A stretch of DNA of 64,000 nt from Deinococcus aquaedulcis. Lineage in GTDB: Bacteria; Deinococcota; Deinococci; Deinococcales; Deinococcaceae. Positions within the stretch are counted from its first letter, which is position 1. The number at the start of each line of letters is the position of its first letter. Where the stretch lies: NCBI RefSeq assembly GCF_019693445.1, contig NZ_JAHRBL010000002.1, positions 62,001-126,000 on the forward strand. Reading direction: 5' to 3'. A model generated the notes under the pieces. The model ran no database searches. It was not told the origin of the DNA and was given only the letters and a program-made list of their open reading frames with translations. The position numbers and the translations under genes were made by a program. This document shows, one piece after another, positions 56,763 to 64,000 of this stretch.

Positions 56763-58132
56763 CCCGCTGGGCGGGCCGCTCGGTGGGGATTCTGGGCGGC
56801 GGGGTGGCAGGCCTCGCCCTGGCCGCATTGCTGGCGGGGCAGGGCCACCGGGTGACCGTGTACGAGCGCGACCAGCTGGGCGGCAAGCTGCGCCGCCTGC
56901 GGGTGGGCGGGGCCACCTTCGACACCGGGCCCAGCCTGTTCACGTTTCCGGCCGTGTGGCGCGCGTATCTGGCGCGGCTGGGCGAGACTGATCCCCTAGA
57001 CCTGCGTCCGCTCCCTGGGGGGCTGGGGGTGCACCACACGCCGCACGGCCCGGTGCCGCTGCCGGTACCGCCCGGCCATGCGCTGTGGCCGCACTGGCAG
57101 CGGTACGTGGGGGCAGCGGCGCCGCTGGTGCCCCACCTGCCCACGCTGCTCACCACCCCGCCACGCCTGACTGCCCCCGCGTTCGTGCAGGCCAGTGCGG
57201 CGCTCCTGAGGGCCACGCGGGGCCACCTCACGGCTCAGGGGTGGCTGCGGGCCCAGGGGCTGCCCCCGGCGCTGACGCACGCGGTGGCCACTCACGCCCT
57301 GAACGCCGGGCTCTCGCCCCAGGACGCGCCCGCCCTGTACGCCCTGATTCCCGCCCTGGTGGGTGAGGAAGTGTACCGCCCGGCCCAGGGCATGGGCACC
57401 CTGCTGGACATCCTGATTGGCTTTGCCTCGGCGCGCGGCGCCGTCCTGCGGGAAGGGGCAGAGGTCAAGGCCGTGCGCGGCCGGTCCCTCATCCTGGCTG
57501 GGGGCGAGGAAGCCCGCCACGACCTGCTGATCAGCGCCCTGGACCCGGCGCGGTTATCGGCGCTGCGGGGCCAGCCGGTGCGCTCACCGCCCGCCCGGCG
57601 CACCGTGAGCGGCGTGGCCCTCTACGCCGAGCTGCCCCAGCCTGCGCCCCTGCCGGCCACCAGCGTGCTGCCGCCCCACGACTTTGGGGTGTTCCGGCGC
57701 TTCACCCGTGCCGGCGCTCTGCCGCCCAGCACCCTGGCCCTGGTCCACGCCGAGGGCCCGCGTCTGAGCGTGCTGCTGGCCGCGCCCGCCACCGGGGCGG
57801 CCCTGGGGGCAGAGCATCCCTGGGTGCAGGCGCAGCTGCGGCGGGTAGAGGCCGCGCTGGGGGTGCCGGGCCTGTGGCGCTCGGCCCGCGCGGTGGCCGC
57901 GCTGCCCCCGGCCCATTACGCGGCAGGCGGGCACCCCGGGGGGGCGCTGTACGGCGCCGCGCTGCCCCCCTGGCGCGGGGGGCCGCTGCACCCACAGCCG
58001 TACCGCGCCGCGCCGGGGCTGTGGCAGGTGGGCACCGGCGTGCATCCGGGCGGGGGGCTGCCGGCCGTGCTGGGCGGCGTGCTGATCGTGGACACCCTGC
58101 TGCGCGCAAGGCTTCAGGCAGGATCAGCCTGA
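56759..58132 (+). CDS. CrtI/CrtD-like carotenoid desaturase
   Basis: A 457-residue FAD-dependent desaturase. The Rossmann motif is [20 protein letters not shown] with [18 protein letters not shown], then [12 protein letters not shown], the hallmark of phytoene-desaturase/CrtD-type enzymes. The end, [21 protein letters not shown], is the usual FAD-binding closure. In Deinococcus, CrtI makes lycopene and CrtD acts later in deinoxanthin formation. The coupled prenyltransferase suggests a modifying step rather than the first desaturation. The start overlaps the prenyltransferase stop (ATGA). Confidence 0.85.
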   Translation: MTRWAGRSVGILGGGVAGLALAALLAGQGHRVTVYERDQLGGKLRRLRVGGATFDTGPSLFTFPAVWRAYLARLGETDPLDLRPLPGGLGVHHTPHGPVPLPVPPGHALWPHWQRYVGAAAPLVPHLPTLLTTPPRLTAPAFVQASAALLRATRGHLTAQGWLRAQGLPPALTHAVATHALNAGLSPQDAPALYALIPALVGEEVYRPAQGMGTLLDILIGFASARGAVLREGAEVKAVRGRSLILAGGEEARHDLLISALDPARLSALRGQPVRSPPARRTVSGVALYAELPQPAPLPATSVLPPHDFGVFRRFTRAGALPPSTLALVHAEGPRLSVLLAAPATGAALGAEHPWVQAQLRRVEAALGVPGLWRSARAVAALPPAHYAAGGHPGGALYGAALPPWRGGPLHPQPYRAAPGLWQVGTGVHPGGGLPAVLGGVLIVDTLLRARLQAGSA

Positions 58133-58150
58133 AGTGGATAGCCTCCGCGC

Positions 58151-60088
58151 ATGCGCCCGCTGCTCACCGTCCTCCTGCTGTCCGCGCCTGCCGCTGCCGC
58201 GTCCCTGTCGTCCTCTTTCACCGTACCGGGGCATGCCCTGGGCAGCTTCGGGCAGCCTGAATCGGCCACCGAAGAGCTGGGCGGTGGGGCCGCGTGGTCT
58301 GCAGACGGCGCGCAGGTGTACACCCTGGACACCACCCGGGTCCTGAACCACTGGCGCGTGGGCGACGGCGTCCTGCTGGGCACCCGCCGCCTCGCGCCCC
58401 CCGCCGCCCTGCCGGACGCGGGCCCGTGGCCGACCACCGCGCTGCGCCTGAACGGGGCCCAGGGTGGGGCGCTGCAACTGGAAGCGCGGGGCTTTCGCCA
58501 GGGCCAGCCGGCCGCGCTGTCCTACACCCTGAAGCTGCAGGGTGGGGCCAGTGCACCGCCACCGCCCTGTCCCTCCAGCCGCCGGGTGCCCCAGGTGTGT
58601 GCTGGGGGCGCGGTGCTGCGCGCCGAGGGCCGCACCCTCACCTGGACGGCCGGCGGCGTCACCCGGACGCGCACCCTGCCGGCATCCGGCCAGCCCATCG
58701 CCCTGGCCCTGAATCCCGGGGGCACGCAGGCGGCCTTGCTGGTCGTGGAACCCCAGGCAGAGTGGGGCCGCCATGGCCGCGCCGCCCTGCTGCTGTGGGC
58801 GGGGGACAGCCTGCGGCGCCTGAGCCTGGGCCCCGTGCTGTCGGGCACCGCCGCACGCCTGAACTGGACCCCGGCCGGCTGGCTGCTGGCCGCCCCGCTC
58901 TACGACGACCAGACTGGCGGCGTGCAGCCCGGCGAGTGGCTGAGCCTGCACGGCCCGGACGGCGAACGCCGCTGGCAGCTGTCCCCGGACGCGGGCCTGC
59001 GTGGCCTCTGGCCCTCGCCGGATGGGCAGCGCTTCGTGACCTTCCGGGGCGGCAGCGTGCCCGAGGTGCGCCGCACGGTGGACGGCACCCTGGTGCGTGG
59101 GTTGGGCGAGGCGGTGGCGGCGGCTGTGCCCCTAACCGGGCAGCGCGCGCTGCTGGCGCTGCAGGGGGGGGGCGGCGCCGGCCGGGTGGCGCGGCTGGAG
59201 CAGGGAAGCCTGCGCACCCTTAGCCCTCTGGGAGCAACGGCCCTGGCCGCCCACCCGGATGGCGGGCGCTTTGCCGCTGCCCAGGGGCAGGACGTGCGCC
59301 TGCACGGCCCCCGGGGCGAGGTGCTGCGGCGCTGGAAGGCCCCAGCGCCTGTGGTGGCCCTCGCCTTCACGCCGGATGGCCAGGCCCTGAGCGCCTGGAC
59401 CCAGAGCGAGGCGCGCGGCCAGGTGCTGGCGTGGCGCCTGAACGGCACGCCGCTGCCTCTGCCGGCTGGCACCGTGTTTCCGCTGTCCAGCGTGGCGCTG
59501 GCCGTCACGGGCGATCAGGGGGGCCCGCAGCAGACCCACCGCGAACGCCTGAGTGCCCAGCAGCCCGGCGGCCCGGCACAGTGGCAAACCCCTTGGCGCC
59601 GGGGCAGCCTCTCGGTGTGGCCGGCGGGGGACGGCCGTTCGGCGGCACTCTGGAGCCAGCACCCGAACAGCCAGAGCGACCCGGTCATCACACAGTTCTG
59701 GCGGGTGGCCCTGCAGAGCGGGCAGCCGGGGCCCGCTTTGAACATGGCGCCCACCACCCGCGACCCCAACAGCGGCTGGACCCTGGCGGCCCTGCGGGGC
59801 GACGGCCGCCGCGCGCTGCTGCAAGAAAGCACGGGTGACGGCTGCGGCTGGGGCCTGTACGGCTTCGCCCTGGCTGATTTGTTCACGGCCCAGCGCCTGC
59901 CCACACCCCCGGGACTGGGCAGCGGGTACGCTCGCCGGGGCGGCTGCGGGTTCGACGTGCCCTTGCCTCAAACCACGTTTGACCCGGATGGCCGCCTGGT
60001 GGTGCAGGACGGCAACCGCCTGGACTGGTGGACCTTTGCGCAGGGCGTGGTGCCGCCAGCGCCTGCAGGGAACAGGGGAGAGCCTTGA
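58151..60088 (+). CDS. Exported WD40/beta-propeller-like protein
   Basis: A 645-residue protein with signal peptide (MRPLLTVLLLSAPAAAA). The mature protein shows repeated blade-like segments: AAWSADGAQVYTLD, ALNPGGTQAALLVVEP, GLWPSPDGQRFVTFRGG, ALAAHPDGGRFAAAQG and ALAFTPDGQALSAWTQ. These fit WD40/PD40-type repeats. Function unknown; such proteins often bind other envelope proteins. TAGCCT lies 6 bases before the ATG. It follows the desaturase gene by 18 bases, but the box suggests its own promoter. Confidence 0.75.
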   Translation: MRPLLTVLLLSAPAAAASLSSSFTVPGHALGSFGQPESATEELGGGAAWSADGAQVYTLDTTRVLNHWRVGDGVLLGTRRLAPPAALPDAGPWPTTALRLNGAQGGALQLEARGFRQGQPAALSYTLKLQGGASAPPPPCPSSRRVPQVCAGGAVLRAEGRTLTWTAGGVTRTRTLPASGQPIALALNPGGTQAALLVVEPQAEWGRHGRAALLLWAGDSLRRLSLGPVLSGTAARLNWTPAGWLLAAPLYDDQTGGVQPGEWLSLHGPDGERRWQLSPDAGLRGLWPSPDGQRFVTFRGGSVPEVRRTVDGTLVRGLGEAVAAAVPLTGQRALLALQGGGGAGRVARLEQGSLRTLSPLGATALAAHPDGGRFAAAQGQDVRLHGPRGEVLRRWKAPAPVVALAFTPDGQALSAWTQSEARGQVLAWRLNGTPLPLPAGTVFPLSSVALAVTGDQGGPQQTHRERLSAQQPGGPAQWQTPWRRGSLSVWPAGDGRSAALWSQHPNSQSDPVITQFWRVALQSGQPGPALNMAPTTRDPNSGWTLAALRGDGRRALLQESTGDGCGWGLYGFALADLFTAQRLPTPPGLGSGYARRGGCGFDVPLPQTTFDPDGRLVVQDGNRLDWWTFAQGVVPPAPAGNRGEP

Positions 60089-60355
60089 GTAGAGGCCGGG
60101 AGAGGAGAGGGCAACGGCGAGAGGCGACTCGGGCCGCTTGCCCAGCACAGGGAGAGGAACTGACTCCGGTGGGCTTCGCTCTGAGGCAGGGCGTTTGGCC
60201 ATTCTCTGGTCCTCACGACGAGCTTTGACGCCGCCCACACATCGCTGAATCCTTCAAGGCGTAACCGCCCGTTCCTGTCAACTGTCTGCTTCCCCACAAC
60301 CAGAACCCCGCCCCGGCCCGGTCAGGGGCCAGCGGCGGGGACGGTTGTGGGCGCT
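60089..60355. other. Intergenic region with terminator for protease gene
   Basis: No gene seen in about 270 bases. CCCCGCC (60306-60312) and GGCGGGG (60334-60340) form a hairpin just after the reverse protease gene. Confidence 0.5.
60306..60340 (-). terminator. GC-rich hairpin after protease gene
   Basis: A 7-bp CCCCGCC/GGCGGGG stem with a possible inner GGCCC/GGGCC pairing. On the minus strand it is followed by TTCTGGTT, so the T-tract is modest. Confidence 0.5.
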
Positions 60356-62116
60356 TTACTGGCCGGTGATGGCCTTCAGGGGGTCCACCAGACCGAAGCC
60401 GAAGTTGTTGTCCTTGCCCGCAGTACCCAGGTCCTTGGCGGTGCTGGTCAGCAGGTTCAGCAGGCCCGCGTTGGTCAGGGTAGGCTTGGCGGCCCAGACC
60501 ACGGCGGCAGCGGCCGACACATGGGGGGTGGCCATGCTGGTGCCGTTGTACGACTCGTAATCGGCGCCCGTCACGGCCACCGTGCCCGTGGTGGGCAGCT
60601 TGCCCAGCAGCGCCTGTCCATCGGCCTGCAGGATGCCCACGACCGGAATGCTGTAGCTGTTGGTCAGGCTCAGGCCCAGTGCGCCCGCCGCGTTGTTGTA
60701 GATCATGACGGCCTTGGCGCCGCTGCCCGCCGCGTTGGCCACCTTCTCTTCAAAGGAGCAGGTGCCGCGCGAGATCAGGGCGATGTTGCCGCTCAGGGCC
60801 GCGTTGCGCACGCCTGCGCCGCAGAATTCGTTGTTGGTGCCGCCCGCTGCCACCACGTTGCCGCTGAAGGTGGCCTTGGCGCTCAGGTCCGCCGACTTCA
60901 CGTCGCTGAAGGTCACGCCGCCGCCCGAGGCGCTGGCGCGGGTGCCCTGACCCAGCGGCACGGGGCTGATCACGTCCACGCCGGGGCCCACCAGATCCAC
61001 CTGGGTGCCGAAGTTGCTGAAGTCGGCCTTGAGCAGGTTGCTGTCCACGGCGCCCACGCCCACCACGTTGGTGTAGGCAGCGGGGTAGGACACGGCCGCG
61101 CCGTCGTTGCCGGTGGCGGCGATGGTCAGGGCGCCCTTGTTGTACACGCTGGTGTAGGCACGCTGCTCGGTCTGGCTGGCGCGGCCACCACCCAGCGACA
61201 GGCTGATCACCACCTTGTCTTCAGTGCCGCCCTGGCTCTTCAGCTGCGCGGCGCACCAGTTCACGCCGTTGATGATGCTGCTCGACGAACCCGAGCCGGT
61301 GTCGCCCAGTACGCGCGCAATGTACAGGTTCACGCCCGTGGACACGCCCACCACGCCGTTGGCATCCATGCCACTCTGCAGCCCCGTGGCTCCGGTGCCC
61401 GTGCCCAGCTGGGCGAACACCGTCCCCGCCACATGGGTGCCGTGGTGCGACACGTCGTTCAGCTGGTAGGGGTCGTTGCGGTTGGCTTCCGTGGTCACGA
61501 AGTTGCGGAAGCCCTTGATCTTGCGGGCAAATTCGGGGTGATTACCGTCAATGCCGGTGTCGCCCACGCATACCGCCACGCCTGCCCCGGTGTAGTTGCC
61601 CGCGCGCAGGTTCTGCACGCGCAGGGCGTTGTCGCCCCAGGTGTACTCACCGCTGGCGCTGTACAGGGCCTGGGCGTTCAGGGCCTGCCCGGTCACGGCC
61701 TGGGCGCTCAGGCCCGCCGACACCTTGCTGTCCGTCACGCCGCTCTTGAAGCCCATGGCGCGGCGCACCAGATCGGGCTCCACGTATTCCACCAGAGGGT
61801 TGGCCTTCAGGCGGGCCAGGGCGGCGCTGTCCAGCTTCACAGCCGCCGCGCTGATCTCGGCCCACTGGCTGGTCAGGGTGCCGCCCGCCGCTGCAATGGC
61901 CTGCGCCTGCAGCGCCGCCTGGGCTTCCAGGGCCTGGGCACTCAGGCCCTGGGCGCTCACGGCTTCCTGCTTGAACCCCACGAGGTAGGCCCCGGCAATC
62001 GCCTCGGCGGCGGGTGCGCCTGCTCCCGGGGCGGCGGCCACAGGCGTGGTCTGCTGCCCGCAGGCGGCGAGGGTCAGGGCGAGGGTGGCGGCCAGCAGGA
62101 AACGTGCGTGGGTCAT
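60356..62116 (-). CDS. Subtilisin-like S8 serine protease, lipoprotein
   Basis: A 586-residue exported protease. The signal ends in a lipobox (TLALTLAACG), so membrane anchoring by lipid at Cys19 is expected. The propeptide region holds Ala/Gln-rich repeats (SAQGLSAQALEAQ, later SAQAVTGQALNAQ). Catalytic triad: Asp186 in CVGDTGID, His225 in HHGTHVAG and Ser527 in NGTSMATPH. A protease-associated domain lies before the Ser (FCGAGVRNAALSGNIALISRG). CTGGAG precedes the ATG. Probably digests external protein. Confidence 0.93.
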   Translation of the reverse strand: MTHARFLLAATLALTLAACGQQTTPVAAAPGAGAPAAEAIAGAYLVGFKQEAVSAQGLSAQALEAQAALQAQAIAAAGGTLTSQWAEISAAAVKLDSAALARLKANPLVEYVEPDLVRRAMGFKSGVTDSKVSAGLSAQAVTGQALNAQALYSASGEYTWGDNALRVQNLRAGNYTGAGVAVCVGDTGIDGNHPEFARKIKGFRNFVTTEANRNDPYQLNDVSHHGTHVAGTVFAQLGTGTGATGLQSGMDANGVVGVSTGVNLYIARVLGDTGSGSSSSIINGVNWCAAQLKSQGGTEDKVVISLSLGGGRASQTEQRAYTSVYNKGALTIAATGNDGAAVSYPAAYTNVVGVGAVDSNLLKADFSNFGTQVDLVGPGVDVISPVPLGQGTRASASGGGVTFSDVKSADLSAKATFSGNVVAAGGTNNEFCGAGVRNAALSGNIALISRGTCSFEEKVANAAGSGAKAVMIYNNAAGALGLSLTNSYSIPVVGILQADGQALLGKLPTTGTVAVTGADYESYNGTSMATPHVSAAAAVVWAAKPTLTNAGLLNLLTSTAKDLGTAGKDNNFGFGLVDPLKAITGQ

Positions 62117-62263
62117 GAAGGCTCCAGAAATCAGGGAAAAAAGGGCGGTGCTCCCGGGCGAACGCGGCGGGGAACAGGTCAGGGACATGAACCGCACAGC
62201 GCGGCCGGGAAGCGGCAGCGGGGCAGGCACCAACTTGAAAGCGAAACGGAAATGTTGGAGCGG

Positions 62264-62292
62264 ATACTAGAGTGCTGCTCACGCCCCACCAA
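62264..62292 (-). promoter_or_regulatory. Promoter of S8 protease gene
   Basis: Minus strand: -35 TTGGTG (62292-62287), 17-base spacer, -10 TAGTAT (62269-62264). This gives a leader of about 140 bases before the ATG. Confidence 0.6.
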
Positions 62293-62574
62293 CGGCATGT
62301 CTAGCCTGCTCTGATCTGGGTGTAAAAGAAGAGAAAATGGAGGTATGGGTGCGCCTCCGAACCTGACCACAGGCTGACTGGGCGTTAAGTTGTGGCAACG
62401 GCCCCGCGTCCGGCAACGTACGATAGATCTTTCGAGGAAAAAGGCGGGATGGGGTTCCAAACTGCTCTGGCGAGACGACGGGTCGGCCCCGAATTTTTGG
62501 AAGCAGAAAGTGCTGCTCTGGCCCCTTGTTGCTGGCTTTTTCGTCGGCCGAGAGGGGTGGTTATGCTTGCCACC
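62293..62574. other. Intergenic region, no gene seen
   Basis: AT-richer than its surroundings, with A-runs near 62325 and 62500. No credible reading frame; weak frames on both strands have no start context. Confidence 0.5.
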
Positions 62575-62610
62575 AAAAAAACGCTGGGGGCCTAGAAGAC
62601 CGCCCAGCGT
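62575..62610 (-). terminator. Rho-independent terminator of P5C dehydrogenase gene
   Basis: Minus strand: ACGCTGGG, 14-base loop, CCCAGCGT, then seven T. A classical terminator. Confidence 0.9.
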
Positions 62611-62626
62611 CTGCAGGAAGATTGGT

Positions 62627-64000
62627 TTACCAGCGCTCGGTCACAGTTTTGAGCTGCATGAAGTTCGCCAGGTAATCCGGGCCGCCCGCCTTGGAATCCG
62701 TGCCGCTCATGTTGTAGCCGCCAAACGGCTGCACCCCCACGATGGCGCCTGTAATCTTGCGGTTGAAGTACAGGTTGCCCACCTCGAACTCGGCGCGGGC
62801 CTGTTCCAGCCGCTCGCGCGAGTTGCTGCACACCCCGCCGGTCAGGCCGTACTCGGTGGCGTTGGCAATAGCAAGCGCGTCCTGCCAGTCCTTGGCGCGC
62901 AGCACCGACACCACCGGCCCGAAGATTTCTTCCTGCGCCAGCCGGGCGCCGCGCTGCACGTCGCCCACGATGGTCGGCTGGATGTAGTACCCCTTCTTGC
63001 CGCCGCATTCGCCTGGGGCCTGCCCGCCCAGCAGCACCGTGCCCTCGCTTGGGGCCAGCTCCAGATAGCTGCTGATCTTGTCAAAGCTCATCTGGTTCAC
63101 CACGGCCGTGACGTTGGCGTTCTCCTCGCCGGTGCCCACCTTCAAGGCCTTGGCGCGCTCCACGAAGGCATTCACCACCGCGTCGTACACCTCGTCCACC
63201 ACGATCAGGCGGCTCATGGCGCTGCACTTCTGGCCGTTGAAGCCAAAGGCACCCTGCACGGCGGCCGTGACCGCCACGTCCAGATCGGCGGTTTCATCCA
63301 CGATCATGGCGTCTTTGCCGCCCAGTTCCATGACCACGCGCTTGATCCACTTCTGCCCAGGCTGCACCTTGGCCGCCACCTCGTTGATGTGCAGACCGAC
63401 CGCGCGGCTGCCGGTAAAGGTGATGAAGCGGGTCCCCGCGTGGGTGGTCAGGTACTCGCCAATCTCCTTGCCCACACCGGGCAGGAACTGCAGCACCCCG
63501 GCGGGTAGCCCGGCTTCCAGCATGATGTCCACCATGAAGCCGGCGATCAGCCCGGCGTCCTCAGCGGGTTTGACCAGCACGCAGTTGCCCGCCACGATGG
63601 GCGCCGCCGCCATGCCAATGAAGATCGCGCAGGGGAAGTTCCAGGGGCTGATGCTGACCCCCACGCCCAGCGGAATGGACATCAGGCCGTTTTCCTCGCC
63701 TTCAAACCATGTGGTTTCGCTGCTGCCAAAGCCCGCGTACTTCATGGCCGAGCGGGCGTAATACTCCAGAAAGTCAATGGCCTCGGCCACTTCGACATCG
63801 GCCTCGGCGTAGTTCTTGCCCACCTCAATGCTCATCAGGGCGCAGGCTTCCAGGCGGCGGCGCTTGAGGATGGCGGCGGCTTTCAGCAGAATGCGGGCCC
63901 GCGCGTCCATGTCCCACTTCTTCCAGCCCTCAAAGGCCTTCCAGGCGCCCTGCAGGGCCCGCTCGGCGTCCTCGGTGGTGGCCTTGGCGGTGGTGCCCAC
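62627..64000 (-). CDS. 1-pyrroline-5-carboxylate dehydrogenase, 5' end outside window
   Basis: Oxidises glutamate-gamma-semialdehyde to glutamate with NAD, second step of proline degradation. The visible 457 residues have [13 protein letters not shown], the catalytic Glu in [12 protein letters not shown], the catalytic Cys in [13 protein letters not shown], and [12 protein letters not shown]. The fold matches the RocA/PruA class of about 520 residues, so roughly 60 N-terminal residues lie beyond the right edge. The GTG at 64000 is a frame boundary, not the true start. Confidence 0.93.
   Translation of the reverse strand: MGTTAKATTEDAERALQGAWKAFEGWKKWDMDARARILLKAAAILKRRRLEACALMSIEVGKNYAEADVEVAEAIDFLEYYARSAMKYAGFGSSETTWFEGEENGLMSIPLGVGVSISPWNFPCAIFIGMAAAPIVAGNCVLVKPAEDAGLIAGFMVDIMLEAGLPAGVLQFLPGVGKEIGEYLTTHAGTRFITFTGSRAVGLHINEVAAKVQPGQKWIKRVVMELGGKDAMIVDETADLDVAVTAAVQGAFGFNGQKCSAMSRLIVVDEVYDAVVNAFVERAKALKVGTGEENANVTAVVNQMSFDKISSYLELAPSEGTVLLGGQAPGECGGKKGYYIQPTIVGDVQRGARLAQEEIFGPVVSVLRAKDWQDALAIANATEYGLTGGVCSNSRERLEQARAEFEVGNLYFNRKITGAIVGVQPFGGYNMSGTDSKAGGPDYLANFMQLKTVTERW

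Noticed and set aside
53901..56828. 975-codon reverse frame covering carH, epimerase and the prenyltransferase
   Set aside because: Only the last 302 codons (epimerase) are real; the rest is out of frame with carH and antisense to the prenyltransferase.
62390..63508. 372-codon forward frame opposite the P5C dehydrogenase gene
   Set aside because: Antisense to a well-supported enzyme; the translation is His/Ala-rich with no motif.

Overview
The window looks like chromosomal DNA from a Deinococcus species. It is GC-rich, with very high third-position GC. Many genes have a TANNNT -10 box only 5-8 bases before the start codon, the leaderless arrangement described for Deinococcus. Gene content also fits: a Tat-exported ferritin-like desiccation-type protein, a CarH/LitR-type B12 photoregulator beside carotenoid-type genes, a Thermus-like Cys-His-His CsoR, and Uma2, DUF305 and 7TM-GGDEF proteins. 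The species cannot be named from sequence alone.

Layout. 1-3050: a TetR-type regulator, a TVP38/DedA-like membrane protein and a GT1-type glycosyltransferase form one reverse operon, with a TetR-type operator over the regulator's own promoter. 3080-9212: histidine utilisation, hutU, then hutG-hutI-hutH with overlapping stop/start codons; a reverse-strand Uma2 nuclease-like gene and heptamer tandem repeats separate hutU from the rest. 9242-14072: a histidine phosphatase, serine dehydratase sdaA, a PadR regulator driving three short membrane proteins that share an N-terminal motif, and a HAD/HIT pair. 14316-17613: an HD-GYP protein and a multi-GAF/PAS diguanylate cyclase. 17910-25102: desiccation-type ferritin, a YcaQ/AlkX-like glycosylase, an APH-like kinase, glmM, an exported DUF11-like protein, rpsT and recX. 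25580-39490: tRNA-Pro(CGG), a phosphoesterase with a MITE-like element at its stop codon, a TPR-GGDEF-EAL protein, a LuxR regulator, an HtrA-like protease, an ACT protein, a histone-deacetylase-like enzyme, an orphan TAXI receptor, a SIMPL protein, prfC, a C39-like peptidase and a 7TM-GGDEF protein.

39803-47146: a 1043-residue fusion of an acetoacetate-decarboxylase-like domain to an FAD/NAD amine-oxidase/phytoene-desaturase-like domain, a three-gene operon of poorly known proteins, an M29 aminopeptidase divergent from purU, and a small membrane protein. 47250-53837: copper homeostasis, with copZ-csoR divergent from copA, CsoR-type boxes in both promoters, and a nearby DUF305/two-component operon. 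53901-58132: a CarH/LitR-like regulator and an epimerase, divergent from a UbiA prenyltransferase and a CrtI/CrtD-like desaturase. 58151-64000: an exported beta-propeller-like protein, a subtilisin-like lipoprotein and the 3' part of a 1-pyrroline-5-carboxylate dehydrogenase gene.

How they work together: hutUGIH takes histidine to glutamate, and the P5C dehydrogenase feeds proline carbon to the same product. CsoR, CopZ and CopA form a copper sensor/chaperone/exporter circuit. Three GGDEF proteins, one with EAL, and an HD-GYP protein make the region rich in c-di-GMP enzymes. Intergenic DNA carries REP-like palindromes, heptamer tandem repeats, a roughly 65-bp dispersed repeat and a TA-flanked MITE-like element. 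No complete insertion sequence, phage, CRISPR array or rRNA gene was seen.
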